Below are positions 1-23,171 of a stretch of DNA of 64,000 nt, in pieces. The notes beneath the pieces were generated by a model, which was not told the origin of the DNA, ran no database searches, and worked only from the letters and a program-made list of their open reading frames with translations. The stretch lies in the NCBI GenBank assembly GCA_903632075.3, contig CAHIKZ030000027.1:2000501-2064500 (forward strand). Reading direction: 5' to 3'. The stretch comes from Acanthosepion pharaonis. Taxonomy: Eukaryota > Mollusca > Cephalopoda > Sepiida > Sepiidae. Numbering within the stretch: the first letter of the stretch is position 1; the number at the start of each line of letters is the position of its first letter. A program made the position numbers and the translations under genes.

Positions 1-557
1 TAAAACCTCAGAAAAATGAAGATAAAGTAGAAGATTCCGAAGTACAGATATTTATATTATGGAGGTTTTCATATTTTATAGACATAGAAGAAAACATAAC
101 GAAAATAAAAGACTGTGGACGAAGAGGGCTCATCTTTCAAGTAAGGATGGCCGGCTTGCATAAAAATGGTAATCCCGGTTTTTAAAACCAGCGGCGTCCG
201 AAATATTTCGCTTTCCATGCGGTCAACTGATAGATGGAATATTAGGGAAGTGTTTAAAACGGCTGAATCAGATTCGGTTAACTGAGACCTCAATATTTCT
301 TGTCTGGAGCCTGAACAAAATATATAATGGTATAAATTATAATATTTACCAAATTAAGCTTTAGGGCACGAAGTATGAGGCACGAAATAGAAAACGAACT
401 CACAGAAGGTAACTAATCGACAAAAAGTATAGAATTGCTCTATATTCGGTGTCCATGATTCTGTTGAATGTATTTTAAAACCCTTCGGCTTCGATATTTT
501 AAATTCATTAATTATTTCTAATCTGAAATTATTTTTTTTATATTTTTAATTTCACAG
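1..557 (+). other. Intron of SLC22 gene 1 (left part outside window)
   Basis: Non-coding sequence ending in a pyrimidine-rich tract and CAG acceptor at 555-557. The stretch at about 100-215 resembles gene 2 intron 4 at about 45910-46020 (both contain AAAGACTGTG, CAAGTAAGGA and a segment ending in a TATTTCG motif). I read this as surviving intron homology from the gene duplication. No other element is recognised. Confidence 0.6.
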
Positions 558-13241
<12,684 letters not shown>

Positions 13242-13795
13242 AAGTAAAATTCTAAGGCGATAAGGTGACTTTTTTTTATTATTAATTTATAAGATAAGAG
13301 ACTAAAGAAATAATCCGAGGAACAATTTCAAATTTTGAATGTTTACCGTTGGGAAAAGCAGAAATCATCTACATTACGATGATTACGATGGCTGACATAA
13401 TTTAACTGAGATGAGTGAAAACATGGAGAAGCCAGACTCAAAATAAACAACTTTCCCAGGCAACAGTAACAAAAGTGTTTACCAACACAGACAACATTGC
13501 CGTGCGTATTTAAAAAATATTGAGTGAAGATATAGACAGAAATTATAAATACTATAAATTATAATTATTATAAAGAGAATATTAAATTTACTCGATTAAC
13601 ATTATGCTTTATCTGTCAGCTATGAATCTATGTCGCAATTGTTTCTATCATTACCGTAAATATTGACAGATTTCATAAGTTTTAGAAAGAGGGACGTTGT
13701 ACATTTGTTTAAATAACATCTGATTAGATATTTTTGAAAGATAAAATATTTACAAAGATTTTAATGATACTAATTTATAATTTGTTCTTCTTCAG

Positions 13796-13850
13796 GGAAA
13801 TAGATGAATATCAATTCGAAGCACAAACCGATTTGAATCACCCCACATGA
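13796..13850 (+). other. Gene 1 exon 10 equivalent (now 3' untranslated unless stops are bypassed)
   Basis: Acceptor TTCTTCAG before 13796. In the phase of gene 2 exon 10 it reads REIDEYQFEAQTDLNHPT then TGA (13848-13850), clearly matching gene 2 REEDEYQLEAKAALNTPTQMF. The reading frame is intact although it lies downstream of the exon 9 stops. A possible polyadenylation signal ATTAAA follows near 13911. Confidence 0.75.
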
Positions 13851-14710
13851 AGAATTTAAAAAGAAATTTGTCATTGGAATATCATGCCTTCGATGACGTA
13901 TCGCAAATAGTATTAAAAGTACAAAATCAGAAAAAAGTGAAAAGTACAAAAATTGATTTGAAATGTAAATAATAGCAATATAAAACTAAAAACAAAGTTA
14001 TGAGCAAACAGTTGTAATATTTGCCATCGTCTGTAAGCGTGCAGGAAATTCCATGGGCTTCAGCTTAATCAGCATTGCCATACACATTAGAGTACATCAA
14101 AGAACCATTTAATTAAATTAGCACGCATCATTTATTTCACTAATATGATCCCTGTATTTGATGATCAGCAAAGGTTCTGGAATATTTGCTTCCAGCTGTG
14201 AAGAAAACATAAAAACACCTGATGCATTGATTGGATTTACTTTTTATTCTTGGTCAAAATTTAATTTATTTCGTTTTTGAAAAACGAGCTGCAAAGATTA
14301 CCTTAATGGCAGGCATTACTCACAGTGGTGATATTAGTTATTTCTTTTATAGGATCCTGTCTCTATGTCCGTGACCACAGCGCCAAAAAAACAGAAAAAA
14401 AGTTAAACCCTAAACTACTCAACAGGATCAATAGCTTAAATAGCGAAACGCACCAGACACTTTACATACTAAAATCTTCTATGAAACCAAAAATTCAATA
14501 AATATATTAAAGAGGAGTGACAGAACCTATGGAACATAGAGGAATAAAAGCAATAAAATTTTAAGAATTAAACCAACTATTAGAGAATGGCATCAGAAAC
14601 ACCAACCTAGAAGTGATTATGTCCAGTGTCCATACTACCATAAACCATTTGTATGAACTAAAAAGGGTGATCCTTTGGTTTGTGTGGCATACCAAGTGCC
14701 ATTCACCATA

Positions 14711-14777
14711 AAACACGCGTCCTGGGTGTGATGATAAACTACATCCGCGTCCTGGGTAAGCTGATAAACTACGTCCA
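14711..14777 (+). repeat. Two-copy tandem repeat, about 31 bp
   Basis: GCGTCCTGGGT-TGATGATAAACTACATCC is followed by GCGTCCTGGGTAAGCTGATAAACTACGTCC, differing at a few sites. Confidence 0.8.
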
Positions 14778-14974
14778 ACAGCAAGGCCTCTGATTAGGAG
14801 GTTTTGAGGGGCGTGGAACCACCTCTTAATTGCTTGTGTTTCCAGGTCCACGCTGACCCGGGGTGGTGGCACCTGTTAGAGCACCAATTATGGGTAAATA
14901 TTTAACCTCCCAAACTGGGGTCAAACAACATGAAAGTATAAAAATGGGTCGTAATACCAGAAATACTCTGTAAA

Positions 14975-15085
14975 AATTATTACCAGCAATAAAATTTTGA
15001 AGAACAATTACCAGCAATACATTTTTGAAAAAAAATATTACCAGCAATGCATATTTGAAAAAAATATATTACCAGCAATATCTTG
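14975..15085 (+). repeat. Minisatellite, four units of about 31 bp
   Basis: Units share TTACCAGCAATACATTTTTG followed by an A-rich run; four consecutive copies with small length differences end at the partial unit TTACCAGCAATATC. Confidence 0.85.
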
Positions 15086-15454
15086 TCGGGATTAAATAAC
15101 CCGTTGAGGTTGATATGCCGTAAACAAACTAAAACAAACCATGAACAAGATACTTAAAAGACCTTTTTCAAAATTCTGATTCATTTTGCATTATTTCAGT
15201 TCATAAGAGAAATAAAACTGATTTTAAAAATATAATGAACAAATAACTATAAAAACAGCAGTCTATTTAAAATACATTTTTGACTGTTTAAACAGAAGAC
15301 TTTATTTTAAAGACATTAAATTACAGCATTAAATGACCCAATAGTTTGATATTCCGTAAACATTAAATTAAGCTTGAAATTTTAAAATCTTTTCCTTAAA
15401 GAAAACATTTAGTGAAATATTTTTCTTAATTCCAGTAGCTGTTATCGCCTTTCG

Positions 15455-15860
15455 TCTTATTGATGGCGGTTGCCTTCCTAAGCTTTCATTTGAATTAGTG
15501 TACAACGTCAACATCTTGCTTATGTGATTATTTTTCTTCTTGTGCCAAGTTTCATTTTAGTTGTTGCTGCTGTTGAAGGTCCTCAAGTTATGTGGTTTCT
15601 GTGATTTGATACACATATTTGTTTGTGATTATGTAGCACCTACTCCACAAGGTTTGAAGAACGTCGCTTTTCGCCAAGAATCGCATATTACCTTTCTGTC
15701 ATTCCTCTTATTATAAAACGATTTCCAAAATCAGTATAATACAATCGATTTAATTGGCTAGAAACATTAGAAATTTGAATCGATAAACTGCCTTCTTACC
15801 AAATGTTATTTGCTGACATGCCTAGTTGCATATTTGGAACACGTTAAAATTGAAGTCATA
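15455..15860 (+). repeat. Dispersed repeat, copy B (pair with 3215-3600)
   Basis: See the copy at 3215-3600. Shared blocks appear in the same order, including CCTCAAGTTATGTGGTTTCT here and CCTCAAGTTGTGTGGTTTCT there. Confidence 0.45.
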
Positions 15861-15939
15861 TGAATATGAAACCTTTTAAAAATGCAACATTGAATTGGTT
15901 CCACATCGGCATAAATCTAGACAGGTATTCACCTGAAAG

Positions 15940-16085
15940 ATACAGTTTTGCAATGAGATTGGTATTCATCAGTTGGTTCAGTGTAAATGCATGCAAAATT
16001 TTATGTGCTTATTAATAACACATGATTGCATCGCTGCAAATGAACTTTGATTTAGTTTTGCTTAACATCGTAAGAATAAAATTAA
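15940..16085 (+). repeat. Dispersed repeat (pair with 60432-60580)
   Basis: Shares TACAGTTTTGCAA, AGTTGGTTCAG-GTAAATGCAT and TTTAG-TTTGCTTAA blocks with 60432-60580 in the same order and orientation. Non-coding; class unknown. Confidence 0.55.
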
Positions 16086-16123
16086 ATAATACTAGTTCAC
16101 TCTAATCTAAAAGATGTACGAAG

Positions 16124-16127
<4 letters not shown>

Positions 16128-16166
<39 letters not shown>

Positions 16167-16260
16167 TGGTACTTATTGGAAAACGTTCAATATCAGTGAT
16201 AGAGCTAACACGTTTACTGACTTTTTCAAATGTCGAAAATTGAGATCAAGGCTTGCTATA
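16128..16260. repeat. (TA)n with adjacent GTTTGTGACC-family copy
   Basis: (TA)n to 16163, then GTACTTATTGGAAAACGTTC and ATCAGTGATAGAGCTAACA, the same core seen in reverse at 5950-6010 and 19196-19280. Confidence 0.65.
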
Positions 16261-16508
16261 AATACAGAAAATGAGAATTGAAATATTAAAATAAGGACAT
16301 AATGAAATTGAATTCCTTTAAAAATTCATAGCCTTAATTTGACAGGAGATGGTCACGAGACCGGAAACACGTGGAGTAAATATATGAAGACTAAAATATA
16401 ATATATACAATAAAACAAATCCACATTATAACCAAACACGTTCGCGGTTTCTCTCTTCTTTTAAAATACACATTTTTCTCTCTTTGGAACAATTATAACC
16501 TTTCCTTT

Positions 16509-16550
16509 CTATCTATCTATCTATCTATCTATATATCTATATATATATTA
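16509..16550. repeat. (TATC)n microsatellite
   Basis: About six CTAT units grading into TA repeats. Confidence 0.9.
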
Positions 16551-17373
16551 AAAGTGATAAAATAGCATAGAGTACACCCCAAACTCACCTCATATCAAGC
16601 AGGTAAGAGAGGAAAGAGTGATTTCGGATAAGAATGGTAAGATAACAGGTTAGAATTAAAAGTACAAGTGCAAGATACCTATGAAGACTTCCCGGTTCAG
16701 TAGATGACTTAAGTATTATCTGGAAAATTCACCCAGCGAAAAAAAATATTTCAATCTGAATATGTAAGTTGCCAAGATACAGAATGAATATCTTACCGCA
16801 ATACGTAGCATATGTATATTGCCTTCTTCAAAACCTTCTCGAATGTTATAGAATCAGATCAATAATATCAAATTTTCAAAGTATGTTTGTATTAAATGTC
16901 AAATGAAGAGAAAAAACAAGACAATTGCCATAGAGCAATATTACTTAACAATTTTGATAAGGGACGCGAATAATTCTGAACTTCACTAATTTAAAGAAAA
17001 AAAATCTATAAAAATGAAAATAATGGAGCGAAATTTATAAAAAAAATTATTTAAAATTAAATACAGAATAAATTATCTATGGCATATTCAATAAGTAATT
17101 TGTTGGCCAAACTTATTAAGTGGGAAATTTACTTAAAAATCCGAACGAACATTTTTTTGCTACCCCCACATTTAAACGATGCCCCTGATTTCTCTTCTCT
17201 TATACATGCTTCGTAATGGTGTTTCTGTTTTCTAATTTTTCCGCGAGCACTAACCCTCTGTCTTTCAGTGTCTTTAATGCCTTGCTTGGGTTGAACATGA
17301 TTAGAAAAATAATTGCAAATATTCACATTCACTTAAAAAATATCCAGTGGGTGCGAATGTTCTTGATACGAAC

Positions 17374-17385
17374 TACACACACACA

Positions 17386-17431
<46 letters not shown>
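17374..17431. repeat. (CA)n(GT)n palindromic microsatellite
   Basis: Seven to eight CA units switch at one point to about 21 GT units, so the repeat is self-complementary across the switch and could form a hairpin. Confidence 0.9.
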
Positions 17432-17436
<5 letters not shown>

Positions 17437-17525
17437 ATATAAAATAGCGCACTTTGAATGTTAGTGGTAATACAATTATTATTTTATAAAAACCAATTTG
17501 TATTTTTTGTATTTAATCGATTTTT

Positions 17526-18459
17526 CAGTGCTGTTCGATAAAAGTGACTCACATGATTTTTTTTTACTAAAGATATTTTTTGTCTATAGTTTTTGGGGTT
17601 AAAATAATTTTTAATCTTACTAATATAAAGAGCCCTTCCCGACCACCTAGGAAAAAAGTTTATTCATCTTAAGGTATTCTATTGATAATTATAAATTTGG
17701 ATATAAATTAGATTCAGGAAAAAACTCTGTGCTAAAAAAGTGACTCAGATATCGCATTCTAATGATTAAATTGGTAAATTTAAAGAACTTTTGACAAAAT
17801 ATTGAAAACTATTTTACAATACACTCAGAACAATATTCTAGAGAATTCTAGAACAGCTTAAATTAAATCTAGAGTATTCCAGAAAGCCTCACACAGTATG
17901 AAAACAGCTTGAAATAGCCACTCAAGTCATTAACCAGATACAAACACGCATCAGAACCACTTAAGGCATCTATTATTGCCCTCTTAAAAGCAGGCAAGTC
18001 TACGAGAGAAATTGCAGAAATTACTATAACCTCGCAATCAACTGTCTCTCGTGTGCTTAGGGCACATAATGATGCCACTCCTGCTCCAAAGAAAGGAAAC
18101 AAGGGAACAAAAAAAAAAAGAAGATTAATGATAGAACTGGCAAGGTAATCAAGAGAGAACTTGCGAAGAATAGGACTATAACTAGCCAAGAAATTGTAGC
18201 GAAGAGCAAGGTGTTAGTCTTGCCTCTTCAACAGTCCGTCAGAACAAAGTTACAAATCTTGTTAGAACAAGGCTACAAATCTTGTACATGAAGGTTTAAG
18301 CCGCTAATAGGCAAAGCCAACAAAGCCAAGACACTTGAATGGGCTCACTATTACAAGAATTTCACCGTAGAAGACTGGAAGAATGTTCTGTTCTCGGATG
18401 AAACGAAAGTTGAGCTAAATTCAAAGGATAAGGTGAGTCACTTTTATCGAACAGCTCTG
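17526..18459 (+). mobile_element. Tc1-like DNA transposon, internally deleted
   Basis: Terminal inverted repeats of 27 bp with one mismatch: CAGTGCTGTTCGATAAAAGT... at 17526-17552 and its complement at 18433-18459. A second copy of the inner motif (AAAAAGTGACTCAG, 17733-17746) suggests the inverted/direct-repeat end structure of Tc1/Sleeping Beauty-type elements. The interior (about 17950-18430) encodes the N-terminal half of a transposase with frame breaks: ALLKAGKSTREIAE and STVSRVLRAHN (paired helix-turn-helix) up to NVLFSDETK, which holds the first catalytic aspartate. The second and third catalytic residues are absent: after DETKVELNSKDK the sequence jumps straight into the right terminal repeat. 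Non-autonomous. The expected TA duplication is clear only on the right. Confidence 0.85.
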
Positions 18460-19195
18460 TATATTTTCATAAGTAAATGCACTGTTTCACTATCTTAACA
18501 GGAGGTTATAAATATTAATATTTAAATTTTACGACGGTCAGTTTTCCATCCATGGCTGGCGATTGCTACGAGGTTGAAGCTCAGAGTTATTTCAAACGGT
18601 GAAGTACAAAATGTATATTGATTATTAGTAGAAATAGATGCACACACAACACTCATACAATACACACACGCACATACACATATATATGGGTTTCACGCTT
18701 TTGAGATCAACAGACAAACTGGTTTATTTTTTAAAAATGGATTTATTTCTGTTTATTTCTGTTTGGTTATGTTTGGTGGTGGGCGGGGGAGTTTCTTCTG
18801 TATTTGTTTGGAATGACACTCTCACATACATAGACACATATACATACACACATACAGGTGTACGCATTTTACATCACACAAACACATTCACATAAAGAAT
18901 CCGAGAAACTTACACTTCATGACATGCTAAACATGTAGACGCGCACATGCAGTCCCATTTGGGTCCTGTTCGTGGACATGGTGATGTTGATGTTTGTTGA
19001 CAAACAGCATTATTACCATTGACTGACGGCACAGGCGACCGATATGAAAAGCGTTAAAAACACACCCACCTGTTGCTTGATGAAAGAACACCGTTACATA
19101 TATGAAAGCTACAGTCTCGATACCGAAATAAAATTAGAATTGCGCAAATATATATATGTATGCTCTAACGCATGGATGGGTAAATGCGCCTAACG

Positions 19196-19455
19196 TAACC
19201 CTGGTCACAAACCAATATCCATACAACCAAATATGGTAGATCTATCAGATATTGAGCACTTTCCACTAAGTACTGCGCTTATAAAATACATATATATATA
19301 ATATTAAGAAGAAATATACTCTTAAGGTGTGCTATATTTATGGGATAAAGTGCTCAATATCAGAGATAGAGCGTGTGTAAATATAGAAGTGAACATTGAA
19401 GTCAACACTTAGAGGCGACAGGCTGTTTCATGCTAGACGCAATCGTCAGGCCACA
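19196..19455. repeat. GTTTGTGACC-family repeat around short (TA)n
   Basis: Left part, read in reverse, contains GTACTTAGTGGAAAGTGCTC and GGTTTGTGACCAGGG; right part has AGTGCTCAATATCAGAGATA followed by a 60-base tail ending AGGCTGTTTCATGCTAGACG. The tail is the single-arm version of the perfect hairpin at 46373-46541. Confidence 0.7.
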
Positions 19456-19482
19456 AACAAACACCTGTCTTTTGACAGTGCT

Positions 19483-19483
<1 letters not shown>

Positions 19484-19517
<34 letters not shown>
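19484..19517. repeat. (TA)n microsatellite
   Basis: About 16 TA units bordering the left end of the foldback at 19514-19770. Confidence 0.9.
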
Positions 19518-19520
<3 letters not shown>

Positions 19521-19770
19521 TGAAGACAAAATGTCACTAAGGTTATTTTCCTTGAGATAGATCTTCACCTATTATTATGATTTTAAAAATAATGTATAAA
19601 ATCAGCGATAATAAAAATTTTAACATTTAAAAAAAAGTAGTTTTTTTTAAATGTTATGTAATTTTATTTCGAAATATTTGTATGTGCTTACATTTTTTCA
19701 ATAATACGGAATAGGTGAAGATCTATTCAAGGAAAACAACTCTTTAGTGACATTTTTGTCTTCATATATT
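19514..19770. repeat. Foldback element between two (TA)n arrays
   Basis: Ends are inverted copies of each other for about 57 bases: left ATATGAAGACAAAATGTCAC..., right ...GTGACATTTTTGTCTTCATAT, also AGATCTTCACCTATT/AATAGGTGAAGATCT. The core is AT-rich and non-coding. It resembles a MITE, but no TA or longer target duplication can be separated from the microsatellite. Confidence 0.75.
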
Positions 19771-19823
19771 TTAAAATACACAAGAGAAAGATACAGCCGA
19801 ATCAGGGGACACAACTCCTTTAT

Positions 19824-19826
<3 letters not shown>

Positions 19827-19893
<67 letters not shown>
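19827..19893. repeat. (TA)n microsatellite
   Basis: About 32 TA units grading into a short TG run. Confidence 0.95.
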
Positions 19894-19894
<1 letters not shown>

Positions 19895-20740
19895 TGTGTG
19901 TGTATGACATGCCTGGGTATGCGTGTTGTGTAGACGAGTACGTGTAGATAGATGTACACATCCGTGCAAAAATGGATAAAGGACATTTAATTTTTTTCAG
20001 CCTGTAACTTGGAAAATGCCACCAATAACGCTAAAATATATACAATATGACACAATAGATTGATATTTTTTATACTAGTCTTGAACATCATTCGGTATTT
20101 AAATTTCTTACCTGTTCGTTTCGATTGTATAAAACTCCAGAGCAAGTTGCCGATGTTTGCGATAGTTTATAAATTTAATATTGTTTTTTTCATCCATGTT
20201 TTCGGGGATCTATCCAAATGACAAATAGATTTCATCTACAGGAAAACATTTCCATTATCTAGAGAGTGGGAAACATTCCACAGTATAGAATATATTGGCA
20301 CTTTAATGCATGAATTCTTTAAGAAACTGTTGTGGTATACCCTCCTACAGTAGAAGGAATACTGCGAGATACGGTTGAGAGGAGAAGTAGACACAGTGCT
20401 AATCTACCATTCAGGCGTACACAGCTATCTACTTATTACTAACACTCTTGCTTTGCATATATTTTCAATATACTTGTTCAACCTACCTTCGTCTTCCGTA
20501 TCTGTCTTTCTGGCCCCTAAACAGGTCACAATAGAAATAAATATGCTTGACAACCATGAAATATTTTATATTATTTTCCCTAAACTATGTACTAAGTCGT
20601 AGGTTGTATTTTTTGACGGGTATTGAGTACATAAAAAGAAAAATTGATTGCAAATCAACATGAACACACATTCGCTCAGAGTAACTCGTAACTTGACTGC
20701 CTTAAAGGGGAGATATAACCAGACAAACAAACATTTTTTG

Positions 20741-20842
20741 TGAATTTTATTAAATTATAACTTATATAACTGTATATCGCCACGGTACTTGAATAGCGAG
20801 GAGTATGGTTTGATAGAGCCTGGAGTAAAATGCAGGTAAAAT
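20741..20842 (+). pseudogene. Relic copy of the SLC22 first coding exon
   Basis: Aligns with 21121-21229 of gene 2: GTATATCGCCACGGTACTTG versus GTATGTCGCCACGGTATTTG, then GAGTATGGTTT, CCTGGAGTAAAATGCAG, and even the donor GTAAAATAAT. An 8-base deletion and in-frame stops destroy the coding frame and the start codon region is not kept. It lies about 270 bp upstream of the real exon, so it is probably a small tandem exon duplication or what is left of a third gene copy. Confidence 0.75.
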
Positions 20843-21064
20843 AATATGAACATCTACTTTCAAGCCTTTTGAAATGTTATCCTTATTCATAGAAATTAAA
20901 GTAGTTATAATTATAGAATGAGTTTCTATTTCTGCTGCTGCTGATTACATGATAGCTGCAAACTGATTGGAAAGGCTACAAATACACCTATCCGATGAAT
21001 ACGACGTTTGTACTCATTGAATGAGGGAGTTATCGCCGCAAATATCATTTTTGTGATTTTTCAG

Positions 21065-21086
21065 GCAACGACGTGTCAAGAAAAAC
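21065..21086 (+). other. Gene 2 5' untranslated end of first coding exon
   Basis: The splice-acceptor-like TGATTTTTCAG ends at 21064, so at least one upstream non-coding exon probably exists; it could not be located. No promoter was identified. Confidence 0.5.
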
Positions 21087-21229
21087 ATGAAGTATGAAGA
21101 AGTTATAAAAGCCGTTGGTGGATGTGGACGTTACCAACTATTTATACTCAATTTATTGTATGTCGCCACGGTATTTGATGGGTTACAGGTTGGCAGTATG
21201 GTTTTCATTGTTCCTGGAATAAAGCACAG
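21087..21229 (+). CDS. Gene 2 exon 1
   Basis: Starts at ATG 21087, the first ATG in the exon and the one giving the family N-terminus (MKYEEVIKAVGGCGRYQ). It encodes TM1 and ends in AG, the first two bases of a split Arg codon; donor GTAAAA. Confidence 0.88.
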
Positions 21230-21355
21230 GTAAAATAATTTCTACTTTTTTCTTTATAAAAAAAATCTATTAGCTGTTCTCTTAAACCACTACACAAAGA
21301 AACATTGTTTGTCATTATATACATATATGTATGGAGAGATATACTGTAGTATATA

Positions 21356-21409
<54 letters not shown>

Positions 21410-21669
21410 CACACATATATATGTGTGTGTTTGTGTATCTGTGTGCGTAAAATATACATAGTATCCTGCTTATTGTGGTCATATTGAGACAGATTAATTT
21501 AGAGAGCAATGGTTCATTAACTACATTTATTAAAATAAATTCATTGTTACAAAAAGTTTTTCAAATTTACATAAATAATTTCCCCGAAAATTGTAATTAA
21601 TTTAAATACAATCTGAGATTAACGAGTCCCTTTCTGTTTCTATCTGTCTCCCGCCTCTCGCTCTATCTC

Positions 21670-21701
<32 letters not shown>

Positions 21702-22907
21702 AGACGAAATTCCGGAGAAAAAAAAAAACCAAAAAACTAGATTTATTTCGTCTTCGAGTTTTGATTTTAAAGGAAAAAAATTACAGCTTGATGATGAGAA
21801 CATGAAGCTTCTGAAAGTACTTGCTGCTCTAAAAATACTCCAGATCCATCTGACAACATTTTATACATAAGGATCGCGTCATTCAGTGGGTTGTTAGTGG
21901 GTGCAAAACAAGCGGTTCAATATAAGGGAACTAACCAGAAATTGGTAGAAATGTCACTAAATATTTGTTATATGCACTTAAATACGTTTTCACTACACTC
22001 GTAATAAATTTTGTTGAGTATTAATTGTGATATTGAGTGCCTCGAGTACTGAGGTTTCTGTTTATTATTTTCATGGTTATGCTGTCTTAATATACATCCA
22101 TATATATCTCGTTCAAGTTGGGGAGTGGCATCAAACGGGGTTGTATCATGCTTCAGCGACGGTTCGAATGTCTAACGGAAGCATGCGATTTCTTCGGGTT
22201 GACAATCTATCTATGGATGTGGAATTAACAAGCAGAACAGAAAAGGCCACATCTACATTCAAGAAACTTCGGGATCTAGTTGGATGGAGGGCTACTTGTT
22301 TTGCGGGGGAAAAAAGCTATGAAGCGAATAGAGTACAGCCCGAAGTAGAGGCTAGCAAAAAACGCAAATACTCTATGATGCATGACTCCAATGTATTCTA
22401 CTACAGTGGGCGTTGTCAAAAACAGTAGGTTGCTTCTTTTAGCTATGAGCAGAGCTGTGTTTTAACTTATTTAACTTTAACTTATTTTCTGATGACGACA
22501 GTCGCCATCGAGGAAAATAACATTTTCAACTGTACGAAAACTTTTGACTTTTCCTATTTTAAATAATTCGCCTGTCAAATTTGTAGTATTTAACCTATTG
22601 TTCTTAAAATTGAGTTTTATATTCCTTCTTTTTGTGCTTACTAACATATAAAAACCTGGTATCATACAGGCATTAGATTCTGAGAATGGATAAAATTATA
22701 AAAATGTTCAAAATTGGTGGGTGTACGAATAATTTCGTCGTTGAATATATATATATATATATATATATAATTATTTATTCAAAATTTATAGCATAAACCT
22801 GTTAATGTTATAATTTTTGAATAAATAATATTTGCTCTACTCTGTATTGAGCACTCTTTTATGAATATCGTTTTTGGTTATTGGAAATTTATTCCATCTA
22901 CACCGAT

Positions 22908-22979
<72 letters not shown>

Positions 22980-23125
22980 CATTTTCGTTATTTTATATTT
23001 AGTTAAACAATAAGTTTCTCTTTTTATGTGTGAGTATATACGCGTGTGTTTACGTGTGTCAACTCTTGTACGTGTGCACATATGTAGAATGGTTTCTTTA
23101 TATTGCTTCACAATTTCTTTGCATC

Positions 23126-23171
<46 letters not shown>

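Larger units (their letters stand above)
13851..17373. other. Intergenic, between the two SLC22 genes
   Basis: No host gene seen. Contents recognised: two-copy 30-bp repeat at 14711-14777, minisatellite at 14975-15085, related blocks AAATAACCCGTTGAGG (15084-15132) and AAATGACCCAATAGTT (15333-15370), dispersed repeats at 15455-15860 and 15940-16085, and simple repeats. The remainder (13911-14580, 16200-16500, 16560-17370) shows nothing I can name. Confidence 0.6.
18460..20740. other. Intergenic repeats upstream of gene 2
   Basis: CA-rich low complexity at 18640-18880, a GGGTTTCACG-TTGAGATCA fragment of the GTTTGTGACC family at 18687-18720, the repeats listed separately at 19196-19893, and unrecognised AT-rich DNA (18900-19190, 19990-20740). 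No gene is supported. Confidence 0.55.

Noticed and set aside
14975..15085. CRISPR-like array
   Set aside because: Four contiguous diverged units without unique spacers, in an animal genome; a minisatellite.
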